Of a stretch of 64,000 bases of DNA, positions 1 through 10,424 are shown piece after piece. Under the pieces are notes generated by a model that saw nothing but the letters and a program-made list of their open reading frames with translations, had not been told where the DNA came from and ran no database searches. Position 1 is the stretch's first letter. The number at the start of each line of letters is the position of its first letter. The stretch is taken from NCBI GenBank assembly GCA_030280995.1, contig JASXTE010000002.1, forward strand, positions 15,897,183 to 15,961,182, given 5' to 3'. Source of the stretch: Hemileia vastatrix. Taxonomy: Eukaryota > Basidiomycota > Pucciniomycetes > Pucciniales > Zaghouaniaceae. The position numbers and the translations under genes were made by a program.

Positions 1-1085
1 ACTTTACCGTCAATTAAAACTCGCCCAGCATCCATATCCTTATCAAGAGCAAAACAAACTGTTGCTCTGTGCCCCCTCCTATTACAATAGGAGCACACCT
101 TTGGCTCATTGTAGCCACCTCTATATCCATTACCACCATTACCACAATTTCTCCCATTGCCTGAGAAGCGGTTACCATTATTATTGCCATTATAATTTCG
201 AGGTTCATAACCTCTGGACTGATAAGAAGTCGACGTCAACGAAGAAGTGATTGGGGCCTTATTGGCCTTCTGGGTTTCTTGAACAAATATTTTTAACTGT
301 TTAGTTAAATCGGCCAAGTGATCGACCATCTTATTATCTACATTGCCCTCAACTTTAGCAGCAGGTAATCCCATTTGAGCCTTCTTGGCCTCCTGGGCTT
401 TGACCATAATATCGTTGTTTTCGGCCAAAACTTTTCTAACCTTGCTAACATATTGAGTGCATGACTCTTGATATTTGTCCAACGCCAATAACTTTAGATG
501 GGCTTGAATGTTGTCCTTGATAACCTCCAGAGCCGGCAGTTTCTGCTCACCATTAGGCAGTTCCTTCATCAAATCTTTTCTTGAAAGATCCTTCAAGACG
601 TCCATTCGAATATCCCTGCTGCATGCTGTCCAAAACAAATCTTTTGCTTGATTCTCATGCACTAACTCATCCACCAATATGAGATATTCCACCACTTCAT
701 CAAACTGAACACAGAGCTTTTTGAAGTCAGCCATAGAAGAAACACCACCTTTTGCTTGCCAGTCTCCAACAATTTTATTGAGGTCCATCATAGTAAACCT
801 AACACCCCATCTATCAACCATAGCTTTAGAAAGCTTAACCCAATCCTTGTCCTTGAATGCCTGCATAGCAATAACCTCTTTTTCCACCTCCCTATCGGCA
901 ATAAAAAATCTAACTTGCTTCACCATATCCACATGAGAAGCACCATCAACAGCAGCAGCAGCTTCATACCTGCTAATGAACCATTTAACCTCCTCCCCAT
1001 CAAACTTTGGGCCATCCCAAGAAACAATTCTAACTGAGGGAGTAAGAGGGTTAGAAGATCCAGAATCAACAGCAGAAGAAGACAT
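1..1085 (-). CDS. Gag of Ty3/gypsy-like element E0, 5' part, runs off the window
   Basis: Structural Gag protein, which packages the element RNA. Reading the minus strand from the ATG at 1085 gives about 361 uninterrupted codons to the window edge, so the frame is partial. A CCHC zinc knuckle (CSYCNRRGHRATVC) begins near residue 331, after an Asn/Gly-rich stretch. The protein aligns throughout with the decayed Gag of E2 (14,258 on): shared words include DGASHVDMVKQ versus DGASYLDMVKQ, and VDRWGVRFTM. Unlike the E2 copy it has no internal stop; where E2 has TAA after LSRK, this copy reads Asp. The start follows the primer-binding site by about 155 bases, as expected for a leader. Protease and Pol should lie left of the window. 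Identification as Gag is confident from the knuckle and position; whether the rest of the element is intact cannot be seen. Confidence 0.88.
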   Translation of the reverse strand, partial: MSSSAVDSGSSNPLTPSVRIVSWDGPKFDGEEVKWFISRYEAAAAVDGASHVDMVKQVRFFIADREVEKEVIAMQAFKDKDWVKLSKAMVDRWGVRFTMMDLNKIVGDWQAKGGVSSMADFKKLCVQFDEVVEYLILVDELVHENQAKDLFWTACSRDIRMDVLKDLSRKDLMKELPNGEQKLPALEVIKDNIQAHLKLLALDKYQESCTQYVSKVRKVLAENNDIMVKAQEAKKAQMGLPAAKVEGNVDNKMVDHLADLTKQLKIFVQETQKANKAPITSSLTSTSYQSRGYEPRNYNGNNNGNRFSGNGRNCGNGGNGYRGGYNEPKVCSYCNRRGHRATVCFALDKDMDAGRVLIDGK

Positions 1086-1241
1086 CCCAATAAGTAATGA
1101 AAAGCGTTAACAATCGATAAAATAACAAGCCTCTTGCAGGCCAATAACAAAAATCCAATTAGAGTTCCAGAAAATAAGCCTCTTGCAGGCTAATAACGTT
1201 CTTGATCCAAGTAAGTCTTTAAAGAAAGCTAGAGAAATTGA

Positions 1242-1259
1242 ACCCCACGTTGGGCGCCA
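1242..1259 (-). other. Primer-binding site of E0
   Basis: On the minus strand the sequence TGGCGCCCAACGTGGGGT lies four bases after the LTR end, starting with TGG as expected for annealing to a tRNA 3' CCA end. The same site recurs at 59,858 and, with one change, at 14,171. I cannot name the tRNA. Confidence 0.8.
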
Positions 1260-1263
1260 ACTA

Positions 1264-2357
1264 TGGTAAGGTAAACTGTTACAGTTGCCTTGCTGTAAGC
1301 AGAATCCGGAGGAGATATGTGGATTTAGCTGAAAACCCCATCCTTCCAATAAAAATAACAAAATGAGAATTCCAAATCACTAAGCTAACCAGTCTACTTG
1401 GATCTGATTGTTAAAAGTAATGAAACTCTAAAATATTTAACGCTTATTGAGATTAAAATAAAAGTGGCTGTTGAGAAAAGAAATACTGATAACAACAATT
1501 AAGGTGTACCAGTGAAAGATCTGAAAAGATTGACTTTTATGTTTTTATAATAATTTGAATTTTTATGAGACAGCAATAATCAAGTCCCAGTGATGAAGAC
1601 CTTTCTAAAGATACCCTGATTGAAGTGTGATTTAAATTGTTGAGTAGTATTTCTATAATGTTATATATAAAATATAAGTTATAAGGGTATTACAATTTAT
1701 TTAATTTGTTGAGTAATAAAAAATGAGACTGTGGTGGTTAATGATTAAGCTATATGATGTGTCCCCCCCTTAATTTCGAGTTTGAGAAGCGCTTAAGTAT
1801 TCCTAGTCACGTGCCTAAGTTTTCCCCTCCAGAGCTCTTCCAGAGTCAATCCGGAGCCCGTACGGAGTCCATACGGAGTCCGTCCGGACTGCCAGACTCA
1901 ATTAGAACCTTAAAACTATAATAAAAAATCTAGAAAAATTACACATAATAGAGCTACTTCCCCGTTACATACAAACTAATTTTCGTAGTCTGCGCAGCTC
2001 TAATTACCCCGTGAAAATTCATCAAAGTTAAGTAATTTCTGAAAACGTAAATATTTCTATAAAACTTTAAAATTCATTTAAAAATATAAGAAAAATAGTA
2101 AAAATTCTGAGAAAATTTCCCAAGGTTCTTGAGTGACTCGACTTGATACTTATAAACTTTTCAGACTGTAAAAATAAGTTTTCTCCGTAAAATAAATTGT
2201 TTTTGTGTAGGCATTTGCTCGTGACCAATTTCTTCATATTTAAAACTCAAATAAATTAAATAAAACCCTTTTATATAAAAATAATAACACCAATCTTGCA
2301 TGCCGTAATAACTCCATTTACTTACTTAGGTGCCATACTAATCTTTAGGCTACCACA
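1264..2357 (-). repeat. 5' LTR of E0 (minus strand)
   Basis: About 1,094 bp on the minus strand, from TGTGGTAGCC at 2357 to CTTACCA at 1264, followed by a 4-base spacer and the primer-binding site. A homologous LTR lies at 58,744-59,853 on the plus strand; both begin with TGTGGTAGCCTAAAG and end just before the same primer-binding site. The partner LTR and the target duplication lie outside the window. The LTR was inserted into the 608-bp satellite, which resumes at 2358. Confidence 0.85.
1846..1895. promoter_or_regulatory. CGG/CCG-triplet cluster in the E0 LTR
   Basis: Within an AT-rich LTR, several near-repeats of CGGAGTCC and GTCCGGACT follow one another at 10-11-base steps. The homologous LTR has a similar cluster at 59,203-59,265 with repeated CGGACTCCG. 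Paired CGG triplets are the classic target of Zn2Cys6 proteins; a role as an upstream activating array is inference. Confidence 0.4.
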
Positions 2358-2753
2358 TCGTGTGCCCAACGCATACTGGGTGATGTTACACCTTTTATAA
2401 TATTATTACATAAAGGTAAAAAAATATGAAAATGATTTGTGTTACAAAAAATAAATTGATATCCAAAAGCAATATGAGGGATAAAAAGGTAAAATTAAAG
2501 GGATCAAATATGAAATAAAAAATTAAAGTAAAATTCCTGCCATCAAGAGTGAATAGACATGATGGGGTGAACGCCCACCAGTGGCACTAAACTTGGACTA
2601 TAATTTCTTTTTTGTAAAAATAAAAAAAAATCCACTTGAGCTTTACCAAAACTTCAGGATGACAATTTTGCCATATCAAACAACTTCTAGTGCAATTATT
2701 GAAGAAAAATTCATTTTCATTGCAATAGAGAGAATTGATCACATCAGACTGCA
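2358..2753. repeat. 608-bp satellite, left segment
   Basis: Partial satellite monomer between the E0 LTR and E1, from the word GTGTGCCCAACGCATACTGG to ATCACATCAGACTGCA. It continues at 11,602, on the other side of E1, with the palindrome expected next. The CTGCA at 2749-2753 is the left copy of the E1 target duplication. Confidence 0.88.
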
Positions 2754-3931
2754 TGTCAGCCTAAATATCCTTAGGACTGAGTATTTCTTATGCTTAAAAT
2801 AAGATAAACTTAACTAGATTAAGCTTATATCTTAAAAATAAGGTTAAAATAATAATATATATTATTTTATTATATATATATATAATTATTATTCTATTAT
2901 ATAATTTATAATAGTTTAAATAGCTTATCCATGGCCTAATAATACTTATTAAGGTGTTAATGGAGTCATAATATACTTATCTTAAGTGATATGAAGTAAT
3001 TATTGACATACATAAGCTTATATGTATACATAAATCTCATATTCAGTGAAATATGCAGTATATTATGTATATTTAGGTATATAAGTGGGTTTTAGCCCCT
3101 TAATAGCCTATAACCTTTGTTTTTCTGCTTATTTTAGGTCATATGGACGAAATCAGTGGACTCATAACGCCTACAGAAGCATAGACACCTATATCAGGCG
3201 CATACACCCAGTTTGGACAACTAAAATTACTTCCTTGGATGGTTATTCACGGATTTATGGGTTGGAAGGATGTTTTTTGGGTTAATTTGGATGCTTGGGG
3301 ATGTTATTGGGGGCTTGGACATTTTATTTGTTTCCTTTATATACTTTTAGTTTCATTAAATCTCTTTTTGATCATTTATTTTACCTGTTTCTTTATGGTC
3401 TCCGCTTTTATCTGGGTTTTCTATTTATGGTATGACTCTGTGTTATTATTAATAGTGATGGAGGGTCCTTACTGGAGGTCTGGGTGTTGAAACTGCTTGA
3501 AGTGGACGCCATGGGGAGGTGATGGGCCCTCACAGTGCTGTAATTGCCGGGGATAGCAGTGACATCATCTGGATTGAAGGTCTGTGCACTCCAGTGGATT
3601 TGGGTATAAGTAAGAAGGGATTTTGACGGTTTATTATAATCATTCAATTACTACACTTCAAATAAACATTACACTACAATTATTAACATTCAGAAATATA
3701 TTATAAAGCCCTTATAAATTGATATTATCTTTATAATAGCTATAACTATATTTTATTATTCTATTTTCCACCACTAGCACGCATTTAAATCCAAGTATTG
3801 TGAGTTTAATTTGAGTATAACTATTCTATTAGTCTTCCCCTGAGGTTTAATCACTAAATCATTTATTAATAAGTAGTAGGACCATAAAATAACACTATTA
3901 TATCATACTTATATACTAGACTGTACTGACA
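2754..3931 (+). repeat. 5' LTR of E1
   Basis: Starts TGTCAGCCTAAATATCC, ends GTACTGACA; the six-base ends TGTCAG/CTGACA are inverted. It holds a TATATAAG box (3078-3085), an (AT)n stretch near 2860-2885, and a block at 3440-3627 that is almost unchanged in the diverged solo LTR at 27,655-28,834. One extra T near 3280 relative to the 3' LTR breaks a fortuitous 134-codon frame. Confidence 0.92.
3078..3085 (+). promoter_or_regulatory. Probable TATA box of the E1 LTR
   Basis: TATATAAG, present unchanged in the 3' LTR (10,749-10,756) and in the solo LTR on the minus strand (28,508-28,501). It would start transcription near 3,105-3,110. No experimental support. Confidence 0.5.
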
Positions 3932-4441
3932 ATTGGGGGTCTTTCCTTATATTTTACTTATTATTTAGTATAAGCCTTGGGACGTGATTTTTACCTTAGT
4001 ACAACTCAAAATTAACCAAATATTTGGGTCTGCGGCATATTAGTGGGTCATCATAACTCATTAATTGCGGAAAAGAACCCTTATAATAATTGTACTAATT
4101 TTTTATTATAAAAATTAGATATTTACAGTAGTAACTGTACCCAATATAAACCCAATTTCACTTGGTATTTGGACACCAATATAACACCCAATTAAATTGG
4201 TATTTGGCTAAAGCTTGGTAAGCTAATTATTCACCCTTATAGAGGTCTAGTTAAACTTATTATTATATTTTTAACAGATTTTTTCGAATTTTTTTTATAT
4301 TTTATTTAAATAAATAAAGATATAAATTCAGGGTAAGCTCCATTGCTTTTTTATTAGTAATATAATTGCTAATATTATTTGTCTACTAATTCCACAGAGT
4401 TTTTTCTTTTGTAGACGTAAAATATTGTTATTCTGAACAAT
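3932..4441 (+). other. E1 leader between LTR and gag
   Basis: About 510 bp, AT-rich, no gene. TGGGGGTCTTTCC at 3934 is a possible primer-binding site because it starts with TGG two bases after the LTR. It does not match the site of E0/E2 and I cannot assign a tRNA. The gag ATG at 4442 follows ATTCTGAACAAT. Confidence 0.5.
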
Positions 4442-7400
4442 ATGAGTGCTCCTCAGGATAGTGTAAGTGAACAGCCTGCTTATAATACCAGGTCTAAAGC
4501 TAATAAAAACTTTCCAGGACATCACCATGGAGGGACAACAGTACCCCCAACCAGAAAGCATGAGTATAGAGGAAAAGGACGCCCTCTTAAAAAAGATAAC
4601 TATCAAAAAGACGTCTCCTCCTCTTCAGGATCAACTGTCCCATCTGGCCAAACAGGTTCTGAAGCTAGAGGAATCAAAATCTCTCATGTTCAAAGAAGTA
4701 GAGCAGTTGCAAAACAATTGCAAGGTAGGATTTCAGCAGATGAATCAGGCAATGGCAGAATTAAAGGGAGGCCAGCCCAGTCAATCAAATCAGCAACCCC
4801 CTATCCAAGGAGGGTCCACTCACTCCCAGGAGAAAATCCTGGTAGACAAATGGAAATGGGACTGGTTTCACCAACAGTGGACAAGCCACAGTTGCAACAG
4901 GGATCCACCCCCTCATCTGACTTCCTCAGCTCACCCTTACAAGGGAAAAAAGCGCCAAAAATCAGGACTGGCAACCATCCCGTGGTAAGTAACTTACCCT
5001 CTCAGATTAGACATAATACTGATAATTACAATGTAGGTAATTCTATTGATGTTAAATCTGTACAAAAAATAGAGGAGGATTTAAGAAATTTAGGTTTTAG
5101 AGTAGATACACCTGACTTGTCTTTTGTCCATAATAACAGTACTATATACAATGATAATACAGTTAATCCTCAGTTGCAACCACCTACTAGTGAGATGAGA
5201 AGTTCACAGGAGAGTGAGAGAATTGAAAAGGAGGACATGGAATATTTTAACAATAATCCAACTGTCCATAGAATTGTTTCAGCATTGTGGAATAGAATGA
5301 CTGATTGTGAGGAACAGACAGTTAAGCTCACTAGTGATACAATTTCATCCTTAACATTGAACATTTCTCAATTAGCAACACGTAATAAAGAATTAGAGAA
5401 AGAACATTTTTCTCTAACTCTTAAATATGATTCATTGAGTAATAAATATAATGACCTTTCAAACAAATTTTGTGAGTTAGAAAAATTATATGAAACACAC
5501 TTATTAAAAACTGAATCAAGAACAAAGTTATCTTTTGCACAGACAAATCAAAGTGTCTCTGAGCTGCTACAAAGATTAACTAAAGTTGAGATTGAAACTG
5601 CCAATCTACTAATGAACCAGGATAATCATAAGTATAATCAATATAATAATAATCCTTTCATTGGCAAAAGTGAATCTCATTCCTTCCCTATACCACCACA
5701 ATTGAAACCATCTGGTGGTAGTGTCAAATCTGAAAATGTAAGTCACAAATCCGTGCAGGAAGAAATACAAGACCATTTATCAAAAGTAAATGAGTTGTTG
5801 AATTTACCTAAGATTAGTGAGATAAAATCCAATCAGAAGAACTGGCCTAAGATAGATCAGTACCCAACTTATGATGGGGAAGCCAGCTCTGATTGGCAAC
5901 ATTTTATTCAAAGAATTGACAACTTGAAATTCTCATATAAGTTACCAGATGAAGAGATAACATCAAAATTAATTTCTTTATTTAAGGATGTTGCTTTATT
6001 ATGGTTTGAAGCTGTCTTAAGTGAGGGTAGAGACTACTCTTGGGCTGAATGGAAACAACTTATTGAAAAACAATTTGGAGGTTCTAAATTCAGGCTTACT
6101 CAGCAGAGACTGTATGAGAAGACTAGGTATAATCCGTTGAATGGTGACAAACCTATGGTATTTTTAATGACTTTAAACAAAATATTAAAAGCCATTGAGC
6201 CTCATATGGATTTTAACTTATGGAAAGATAAGATAATATACAAATTACCTATATCTGTCAGAGACATTGTTGTAGCTAGAACATTAAATGTTACTGAATA
6301 TTCTGACTTTATTAATATTTGCAATGAAATATTATTGAACCATAAGTATGAATCAAGGTATTCCACTTATAAGCAAAATGTTGAACCTGTAAAAACTCAG
6401 AATTCAAAAACACTTCAGGAGAAGCAGAAAAAACCTACTGCACCTGTAGTACCTAAAAAGTATGAAACAAATACTTGTTATAAGTGTAACAAGCCTTGGG
6501 TAAAAGGTCACAAATGTGAGAAAAACATAAATATTGTTGAAAATCAACGTGAATCTGAAACTGAAACTGAAAAAAGTAAAGAATCAAGTGATTATGACAG
6601 CAATATCTCATATAGTGATGAAAATGAAGTCTGTATGTTGGAAGATGATTTGTCCATCTTTGAAAATCCAATATTAAATATGGACTCAAATGAATCTTTA
6701 ATGAATTTTGAGGATGCTGAAATCATTAAGGATATACAAGCTGATAACTTTAGAATGACACCTATCACGGTTCCAGCTATCATTTCTGGTGAAAATGTTA
6801 ATATAGTATTGGACACAGGAGCTGCTGGTTCAGTTGTTTCCACTAATACATTACAGAAAATTGATAGTGAATATAAGTTTAAGCTTGAACCACTTCAGAA
6901 TAAAAATTGGAGAGGTTTTGGATCAGTACTACACCCCATTGGTAAATACAAAGCTGCTGTTTTCTTTAAACACCAACATGGTTATGTAAGGGTAACTTGT
7001 GACTTTGTAGTAATGGATAATACAAATTGTAGTAACTGTTTTATCATTGGAAATGATATTCTGACTAAATTTGGTGTAAAATTAGACCCTGCTAATAACA
7101 ATTTTACAATTGGCATGAATGGTAAAAGGAAATTTAAAATAAATTCTTTTAACACAGTCTTACACATTGAGTCAGTAACAAATTCCCCGTCTAAAGGAAG
7201 AGAATCCAATGAGATGGAACTTCTGGAAACAGAAATTTCAAAAGCATCATTTGGCACTCAGATAAGTGAAACTGAGAAAAATAATATTTTGGAATTAATT
7301 AAAGCTTTTCCAATGGCTTTTGCACATGGTACAAATGAACTTGGCCTTGTAAAAGATCATGAAATGAAAATTAGTTTAACCTGTGACATGGATAATATTC

Positions 7401-10309
7401 CTGCTAGTCTTAAAAAGAAACCATACCCTGCTTCACCAATGAAGAGGAAAGACATAGAGGATAATATTAAGATGTTATTAAAGATGAACATTCTTGAGAA
7501 GGTTGAAACTACACCAAAATATTGTGTAATATCACCAGTGCTGATTTCTTATGAACAAGATAAAGCAAGACTGTGCAGTGATTATAGAGCATTAAATACA
7601 TTTACAGTAGATGATATTTATCCCTTGCCAAGGATTGCCTCTATACATGCTACCCTTAAAGGTGCTAAATATATAAGTTGCCTAGATGGAAATAAAGGGT
7701 ACCATCAAATTCCTGTTGAAAAGAATTCACAGAACTTTTTGTTGATAACAACACACATGGGAATTTATAAGTATGTCAGAATGCCATTTGGACCAAAGAA
7801 TGCTCCTTCAGTATTTCAAAAGTTAATGGATATAACATTCCATAATGAAATGATTGAGGGATGGTTAATGGTATACATTGATGACATCATAGTGTTCTCT
7901 AAAACTTTTGATGAACACTTAATCCATTTAAGGAAAGTATTTCAGAAAATGGATGAAATAAAAATGACCCTTGCATTGAAAAAATGTAAATTTGGGTTTG
8001 AATCTTTAAAATTGCTTGGTCATATTGTATCTGGCTTACAAATATGTGTAGACCAAAATAAAGTGGCTGCAATAAAGAATATTGGCATTCCTCAAAATGT
8101 GAAGGATGTACAATCTTTTCTTGGAATGTGTGGTTATTATAGACAATATATAAAAAACTACCAATCAATTGCTGCACCACTGACCACACTGATAAAGAAA
8201 TCAGAAGCTTTCATTTGGAATAATGAAAGACAACAAGCTTTTAATAAGTTGAAAGAATGTTTAATGACAGCTCCTATCTTGGGATTACCAGATTTCCAAT
8301 TACCTTTTGTATTATATACAGATGCAAGTTTTATTGGACTGGGTGCTGCTTTGCATCAAAAACAACTTATTGAAGGTAAAATGTCAGAAGTAGTAATCTG
8401 CTATATTTCACGTACTCTGAGAAGTGGTGAATTAAAATATGGTGCTACTCAACTTGAATGTTTGGCAGTAGTATGGGCTCTTGAAAAGCTACATTATTAC
8501 CTTGAAGACCAAAAATTTGAGTTAATAACTGACTGTAGTGCAGTTAAGTCACTCTTAAACATGAAAACTCCTAATAGACACATGTTTAGATGGCAATTAG
8601 CTGTACAAGAATACAGAGGACGGATGACTATTACACATAGAGCAGGAACCTTGCACTCTAATTTAGATCTGTTATCTAGAGTACCTCTGCCTAATAATGA
8701 TGATAATCCTGCTTATGTTCCTGAGTCAGAGATTATTAACATTTATGGCATTTATATTGTAGATCTTGAGGATAAATTTATGCAATCAATTCTTGATAAT
8801 TATAATTCAGATCCTGACTTAAGTAAATTAACTACAATATTAAATGATCCATCTAATGCTTCAATGAATGTTTTAATAAAAACATTACCAGATAAGTATA
8901 AAGAGGCATTAGAGAAAGGAAAATTTTCCATTGAGGATGGTTTTATATATTACAGGAAAAAATTAAGTAATGTAATTGTAATTCCCCCTTCAATGAAGGA
9001 GTTAATGTTAAGTATATGTCATGATGATATATTAGCAGGTCATTTTGACTACCATAAAACATTAACCAGAGTAAAAAACACAGCTTGGTGGATTAACATG
9101 TCTGAGGATGTTCAGAAATATGTTGAAACATGTGATTCTTGTCAAAAATCTAAAAGATTAACAGGAAAAAGAGCTGGTTTATTACAACAAATTGAGCAAC
9201 CAAAAGCTCCATGGGAAATCATTAACATGGACTTTGTAACAGGTTTGCCAATAGCAGGGCATAAGAGTTATAACTCCTGCTGGGTAATTGTAGATAGATT
9301 TACAAAGATGTGTAAATTTATTGCTACCCACAAAGAGGTTTCTGCAAAGGACTTAGCTTTTTTATGGTGGACACAAATGTTAAATACAGCAGGTTTCCCC
9401 AAAGCAATAGTTTCTGACAGAGATCCTAAATTTACTTCTGAGTTCTGGACGTCACTTATGGATGTTTCAGGGTGTCAATTAAAACTTTCTACAGCACACC
9501 ATCCACAAACTGATGGGCTAGCAGAAAGAATGATACAAACCTTAGAAGATATGATAAGAAGATACTGTGCTTTTGGTCTTAATTTTAAAGACAATGACAA
9601 ATTCACGCATGATTGGGTAACCCTTATACCAGGTTTAGAATTTGCATACAATAGTACAGTACATTCTGTCACTGGCAAAAAGCCATTTGAGTTATGGTTG
9701 GGTTATGTACCTAATACCCCTGCTAAAACTCTTAATAAGTTACCTAGATTGGATATTCATCCAGGTACTAAATCTTTTCTTCAGATGCAGGAATTATGCA
9801 GAAAACATGCTCAAGAATGTATAAATAAGGCTTTTGAGTATGAAAAGAAAAGATGGGATAAAGCCCATAAAGAACAAATGTTCAAAGAGGGTGATGAAGT
9901 CCTTATTTCAACGCTACATTTCAATTTAAATGGTAATGTTAAATTGAAGGATCCATTCATTGGACCATTTGTAGTTAAAAAGATGGTTGGTAATAATGCT
10001 GTTGAGGTTATTCTATATGCACCTTATGATAGAAAACATCCAGTATTTCCTATTTCTCTTATAAAACCATACCATTCTAATGATACTGCTCTCTTTCCAA
10101 GAAGATCAGGAAGGCATAAACAGCAACCTGAAGAAATAGTGGAAAAAGCAGAAATTGAAAAGATACTTAAAAAGAGACACCTTACAAAAGAAAAGGGAGT
10201 TGAGTATCTACTAAGATTTAAAAATAAATCAAGTGAATATGACCAGTGGATTCCAGAAAATGAAATCTCTGATCTTAAAAATCTCTTGAAAAAATTTAAA
10301 TCTAAATAA
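4442..10309 (+). CDS. Gag-Pol polyprotein of E1 (Ty3/gypsy, chromodomain clade)
   Basis: One 1,955-residue frame encoding all retrotransposition functions. In order: a basic, low-complexity N-terminus with YNTRSK; a coiled-coil-like Gag region (about 275-400); a zinc knuckle of the C-x2-C-x7-H-x-C type (CYKCNKPWVKGHKC, from 679); aspartic protease with DTG at 791; reverse transcriptase with YIDD at 1145; RNase H with TDAS near 1293; integrase with HHCC zinc finger (H near 1534, CDSC) and D1597, D1659, E1695 (DD35E spacing); and a C-terminal chromodomain (about 1890-1945, ending YDQWIPENEI), which in this clade steers integration to marked chromatin. Gag and Pol share one frame, so no frameshift signal is needed. 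A second long open frame overlaps codons 10-180 (see findings); the N-terminal reading may therefore be a compensated frameshift. Otherwise no break is visible. Confidence 0.95.
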   Translation: MSAPQDSVSEQPAYNTRSKANKNFPGHHHGGTTVPPTRKHEYRGKGRPLKKDNYQKDVSSSSGSTVPSGQTGSEARGIKISHVQRSRAVAKQLQGRISADESGNGRIKGRPAQSIKSATPYPRRVHSLPGENPGRQMEMGLVSPTVDKPQLQQGSTPSSDFLSSPLQGKKAPKIRTGNHPVVSNLPSQIRHNTDNYNVGNSIDVKSVQKIEEDLRNLGFRVDTPDLSFVHNNSTIYNDNTVNPQLQPPTSEMRSSQESERIEKEDMEYFNNNPTVHRIVSALWNRMTDCEEQTVKLTSDTISSLTLNISQLATRNKELEKEHFSLTLKYDSLSNKYNDLSNKFCELEKLYETHLLKTESRTKLSFAQTNQSVSELLQRLTKVEIETANLLMNQDNHKYNQYNNNPFIGKSESHSFPIPPQLKPSGGSVKSENVSHKSVQEEIQDHLSKVNELLNLPKISEIKSNQKNWPKIDQYPTYDGEASSDWQHFIQRIDNLKFSYKLPDEEITSKLISLFKDVALLWFEAVLSEGRDYSWAEWKQLIEKQFGGSKFRLTQQRLYEKTRYNPLNGDKPMVFLMTLNKILKAIEPHMDFNLWKDKIIYKLPISVRDIVVARTLNVTEYSDFINICNEILLNHKYESRYSTYKQNVEPVKTQNSKTLQEKQKKPTAPVVPKKYETNTCYKCNKPWVKGHKCEKNINIVENQRESETETEKSKESSDYDSNISYSDENEVCMLEDDLSIFENPILNMDSNESLMNFEDAEIIKDIQADNFRMTPITVPAIISGENVNIVLDTGAAGSVVSTNTLQKIDSEYKFKLEPLQNKNWRGFGSVLHPIGKYKAAVFFKHQHGYVRVTCDFVVMDNTNCSNCFIIGNDILTKFGVKLDPANNNFTIGMNGKRKFKINSFNTVLHIESVTNSPSKGRESNEMELLETEISKASFGTQISETEKNNILELIKAFPMAFAHGTNELGLVKDHEMKISLTCDMDNIPASLKKKPYPASPMKRKDIEDNIKMLLKMNILEKVETTPKYCVISPVLISYEQDKARLCSDYRALNTFTVDDIYPLPRIASIHATLKGAKYISCLDGNKGYHQIPVEKNSQNFLLITTHMGIYKYVRMPFGPKNAPSVFQKLMDITFHNEMIEGWLMVYIDDIIVFSKTFDEHLIHLRKVFQKMDEIKMTLALKKCKFGFESLKLLGHIVSGLQICVDQNKVAAIKNIGIPQNVKDVQSFLGMCGYYRQYIKNYQSIAAPLTTLIKKSEAFIWNNERQQAFNKLKECLMTAPILGLPDFQLPFVLYTDASFIGLGAALHQKQLIEGKMSEVVICYISRTLRSGELKYGATQLECLAVVWALEKLHYYLEDQKFELITDCSAVKSLLNMKTPNRHMFRWQLAVQEYRGRMTITHRAGTLHSNLDLLSRVPLPNNDDNPAYVPESEIINIYGIYIVDLEDKFMQSILDNYNSDPDLSKLTTILNDPSNASMNVLIKTLPDKYKEALEKGKFSIEDGFIYYRKKLSNVIVIPPSMKELMLSICHDDILAGHFDYHKTLTRVKNTAWWINMSEDVQKYVETCDSCQKSKRLTGKRAGLLQQIEQPKAPWEIINMDFVTGLPIAGHKSYNSCWVIVDRFTKMCKFIATHKEVSAKDLAFLWWTQMLNTAGFPKAIVSDRDPKFTSEFWTSLMDVSGCQLKLSTAHHPQTDGLAERMIQTLEDMIRRYCAFGLNFKDNDKFTHDWVTLIPGLEFAYNSTVHSVTGKKPFELWLGYVPNTPAKTLNKLPRLDIHPGTKSFLQMQELCRKHAQECINKAFEYEKKRWDKAHKEQMFKEGDEVLISTLHFNLNGNVKLKDPFIGPFVVKKMVGNNAVEVILYAPYDRKHPVFPISLIKPYHSNDTALFPRRSGRHKQQPEEIVEKAEIEKILKKRHLTKEKGVEYLLRFKNKSSEYDQWIPENEISDLKNLLKKFKSK

Positions 10310-10412
10310 TACTGTTCATTCAGTATATGTATTATAAAAATTATTTTATATTTTTTATTTCATTCCTTAAGATTAATTAAAATGTCTTAACATTTTTTTT
10401 ATTGTTTTTTTT

Positions 10413-10424
10413 GGGGTGAGGGAG
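10413..10424 (+). other. Polypurine tract of E1
   Basis: GGGGTGAGGGAG directly before the 3' LTR TGTCAG; the position and purine content fit the plus-strand primer. Confidence 0.75.
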
